Below are positions 43,116-44,598 of a DNA stretch of 44,598 nt, in pieces; within the stretch, counting starts at the first letter, position 1; each line of letters begins with the position of its first letter. Made by a program: the position numbers and the translations under genes. The notes under the pieces are model-generated. The model made no database searches and had not been told where the DNA came from. It was given only the letters and a program-made list of their open reading frames with translations. The stretch is from Polaribacter sp. (GTDB lineage Bacteria; Bacteroidota; Bacteroidia; Flavobacteriales; Flavobacteriaceae): contig DYMN01000020.1 in the NCBI GenBank assembly GCA_020740485.1, positions 1 through 44,598 on the forward strand, written 5' to 3'.

Positions 43116-44598
43116 ATGAAAAAAATTAAAAATTATTACAAGTTTATCTTGTTGGGTTTAGTTTTGGCATTCGCCGCTTCGGAAGTGCCTTTACAAACAT
43201 TACAAGACGTGAAAAAAGCACGCGGTCTTGATGACAACGACGTGCTGGCTGCCGTTAAAACGTTTATGCCTCGCGGCGGACGTGATGAGTACTTTTCAAT
43301 AGTAGGCACCGGTAACTCGGGTACAACTATTGTATATGGATTGCCTTCTATGCGTATCTATAAATATGTGGGTGTATTTTCTCCTGAACCTTGGCAAGGC
43401 TATGGTTTTGACGATGAAAGTTCGCTAATGTTGAAAAAATCAACCTTAGACAACCGTATCAGTACTTACGGAGATATGCGTTTTCCCGCTTTTTCTGAAA
43501 AAGAAGGAAAATACGACGGGCATTTTGCCTTTTTCTCGGATGGTGCAAACTCTCGTATTGCTTTGTTGGGTTTAGATGATTTTGAAACCAAACAAGTTCT
43601 ATCTAATCCGCTCTTTGTAAGCACTTATCCCGAAGCTGCCGTTACGCAAAATACGGAGTACGTCATTCAGTCCAGTCAATTCCCCACACCTTGGGATGGC
43701 AAAGAAGCAGATATAGCCACCGAGTTTGAAACCAAATTCAAATCGGGAGTTACTTTCTGGAAATTTGTGGAAGATGCCGCCGATATTCACAAAAGCCGTA
43801 TGATTAAAGAAAAATCATTTACCGTTGAAATGCCACCTTATGCATTGGATTATTTCGATGCCGGCAAATTAGTAAGTGATGGTTTAGTAGTGGGATTGGC
43901 TACAAAAGATGCTAAGAACTATATCTATGTATTAGATTATAAAAAATTAGAAAAAATTACAACTAAAAAAATCAACGATTTCAATGTTGTGCCTTATGCC
44001 GATGCGGTAAAAAACAAAGCCATAGGGTTTATTGAATTACCAACGGCAGCCAATATGCTAAAAGTAACCCCCGATGGTGCTGCTTTTATTGCTGTTGCCG
44101 ATAATACAACTGTTTTTGACTTTTCCAAAGTAAGAGATGCCTTAGCAAAAGGAGATAAAATAGATTATAATGCAGTTAAAAAATTATCCATTGAAATGGG
44201 TAAAGGTGTAATAGACATTGCCTTTGACCAAAGAAAAAACACAGCGTATGCCTCTGCACACGACGATCAAAAAATCGTGAGATTCAATTATGACAACGGT
44301 AAAAAAGACCAAGAATTAAAACTCACTTTTAAACCGAGTTATTTAATGATCCCACAAGGGATGTCAACTGCACCACACTCTAATTATTTGACTGTGGTGG
44401 ATAAAGAAGGTTTGTACGATAATTTTGTGGATGTAGGTCCTATTCGTCCGAGTTTTCAACACTTGATTGATATTTCTTCCGATAAAATGGCAGATATTTA
44501 TACAATGAGTTTACCACAAGCCAATATGTACGGGTCAGAAGCTATTTTGAGAACGACTATCAAACCAATTATTCGTTATCCGTTAGGAACCAACACAC
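43116..44598 (+). CDS. NosZ-family protein lacking the CuZ histidine ligands (partial, 3' end outside)
   Basis: The frame from ATG 43116 runs open for 494 codons to the window edge. A Sec-type signal peptide covers about residues 1-21, with no Tat motif and no lipobox. The body matches the NosZ beta-propeller: AVKTFMPRGGRDEYF, GLPSMRIYKYVGVFSPEPWQ, EGKYDGHFAFFSDGANSRIA, TQNTEYVIQSSQF and HLIDISSDKM. At the CuZ-ligand positions it has Arg122, Phe123, Tyr171, Asn313, Asp367, Tyr409 and Met471 instead of His, with spacing close to P. stutzeri NosZ (129, 130, 178, 326, 382, 433, 494). Catalysis at a CuZ centre therefore looks impossible. The CuA domain, if present, is beyond the window. Confidence 0.85.
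   Translation, partial: MKKIKNYYKFILLGLVLAFAASEVPLQTLQDVKKARGLDDNDVLAAVKTFMPRGGRDEYFSIVGTGNSGTTIVYGLPSMRIYKYVGVFSPEPWQGYGFDDESSLMLKKSTLDNRISTYGDMRFPAFSEKEGKYDGHFAFFSDGANSRIALLGLDDFETKQVLSNPLFVSTYPEAAVTQNTEYVIQSSQFPTPWDGKEADIATEFETKFKSGVTFWKFVEDAADIHKSRMIKEKSFTVEMPPYALDYFDAGKLVSDGLVVGLATKDAKNYIYVLDYKKLEKITTKKINDFNVVPYADAVKNKAIGFIELPTAANMLKVTPDGAAFIAVADNTTVFDFSKVRDALAKGDKIDYNAVKKLSIEMGKGVIDIAFDQRKNTAYASAHDDQKIVRFNYDNGKKDQELKLTFKPSYLMIPQGMSTAPHSNYLTVVDKEGLYDNFVDVGPIRPSFQHLIDISSDKMADIYTMSLPQANMYGSEAILRTTIKPIIRYPLGTNT

Noticed and set aside
43599..43790. Minus-strand 63-codon ORF within the NosZ-like gene
   Set aside because: It is a shadow of the 494-codon plus frame that carries all the NosZ motifs.
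43116..44598. NosZ-like gene as a pseudogene
   Set aside because: The frame is open for 494 codons, has a signal peptide, conserved non-ligand motifs and a well-placed promoter. Only the metal ligands are changed, which is not the pattern of random decay.

Overview
The window reads as a Bacteroidota chromosome segment, most like the Flavobacteriales. It is AT-rich and has few Shine-Dalgarno sites. Several promoters fit the phylum-specific TTTG / ~19 bp / TAnnTTTG consensus. The family set (DUF4290 beside murA, HsdR_N-only protein, YkgJ, CarboxypepD_reg plug receptor, OmpA proteins) is typical of the phylum. No rRNA, tRNA, CRISPR array or intact insertion sequence was seen. All family assignments come from reading sequence and motifs; no database search was run.

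Region 1 (1-13132) is a surface-polysaccharide locus on the + strand. It holds the 3' end of a CapK/PaaK-like ligase, three GT4 glycosyltransferases, an NAD-dependent epimerase/reductase, an initiating phosphoglycosyl transferase, a WbuC cupin, a Wzy-like polymerase, a MurJ-family flippase and a hexapeptide acyltransferase. It also carries the complete UDP-N-acetyl-L-fucosamine set FnlA-FnlB-FnlC (CapE-CapF-CapG). A decayed S23/four-helix-bundle gene, flanked by an 11-bp direct repeat, sits between fnlA and fnlB.

Region 2 (13283-33163) is mostly housekeeping: S4-domain protein and methyltransferase, an FKBP lipoprotein with a calcium-repeat tail, an ECF sigma factor with a 47-residue ORF behind it, a cysteine-free endonuclease III, an M48 lipoprotein protease, an alpha/beta hydrolase and an OmpA protein. 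A polyamine operon follows (arginine decarboxylase, agmatinase, deoxyhypusine-synthase-like protein), then YkgJ, MATE, MurA (Asp at the fosfomycin-target Cys position), DUF4290, ClpB and a DUF3352/MORN protein.

Region 3 (33341-35864) is a candidate undescribed peptide-maturation system. A strong promoter drives a 78-residue peptide with a helical leader and a Trp/Cys/Gly/His-rich tail. A terminator-like attenuator follows. Behind it lie a ComQ/polyprenyl-synthase-like class I isoprenoid enzyme and an M50 membrane protease fused to a PqqD-like recognition domain. This looks like a RiPP cluster, possibly making a prenylated peptide.

Region 4 (35861-39742) holds an esterase, an HsdR_N protein, a dienoyl-CoA-reductase-like SDR and tryptophanase. 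Tryptophanase has a long leader containing a 20-codon ORF and a T-tract. Two copies of a ~65-bp palindromic repeat flank the SDR gene.

Region 5 (39835-44598) is copper-centred. It has an OprC/NosA-type TonB receptor with the CxxxM and HxM copper motifs and a Cys-containing membrane-anchored small protein. Running off the end is a NosZ (nitrous oxide reductase) homologue in which all seven CuZ-ligand histidines appear substituted, with an FNR-type box upstream. This and the peptide cluster are the two most unusual things in the window.
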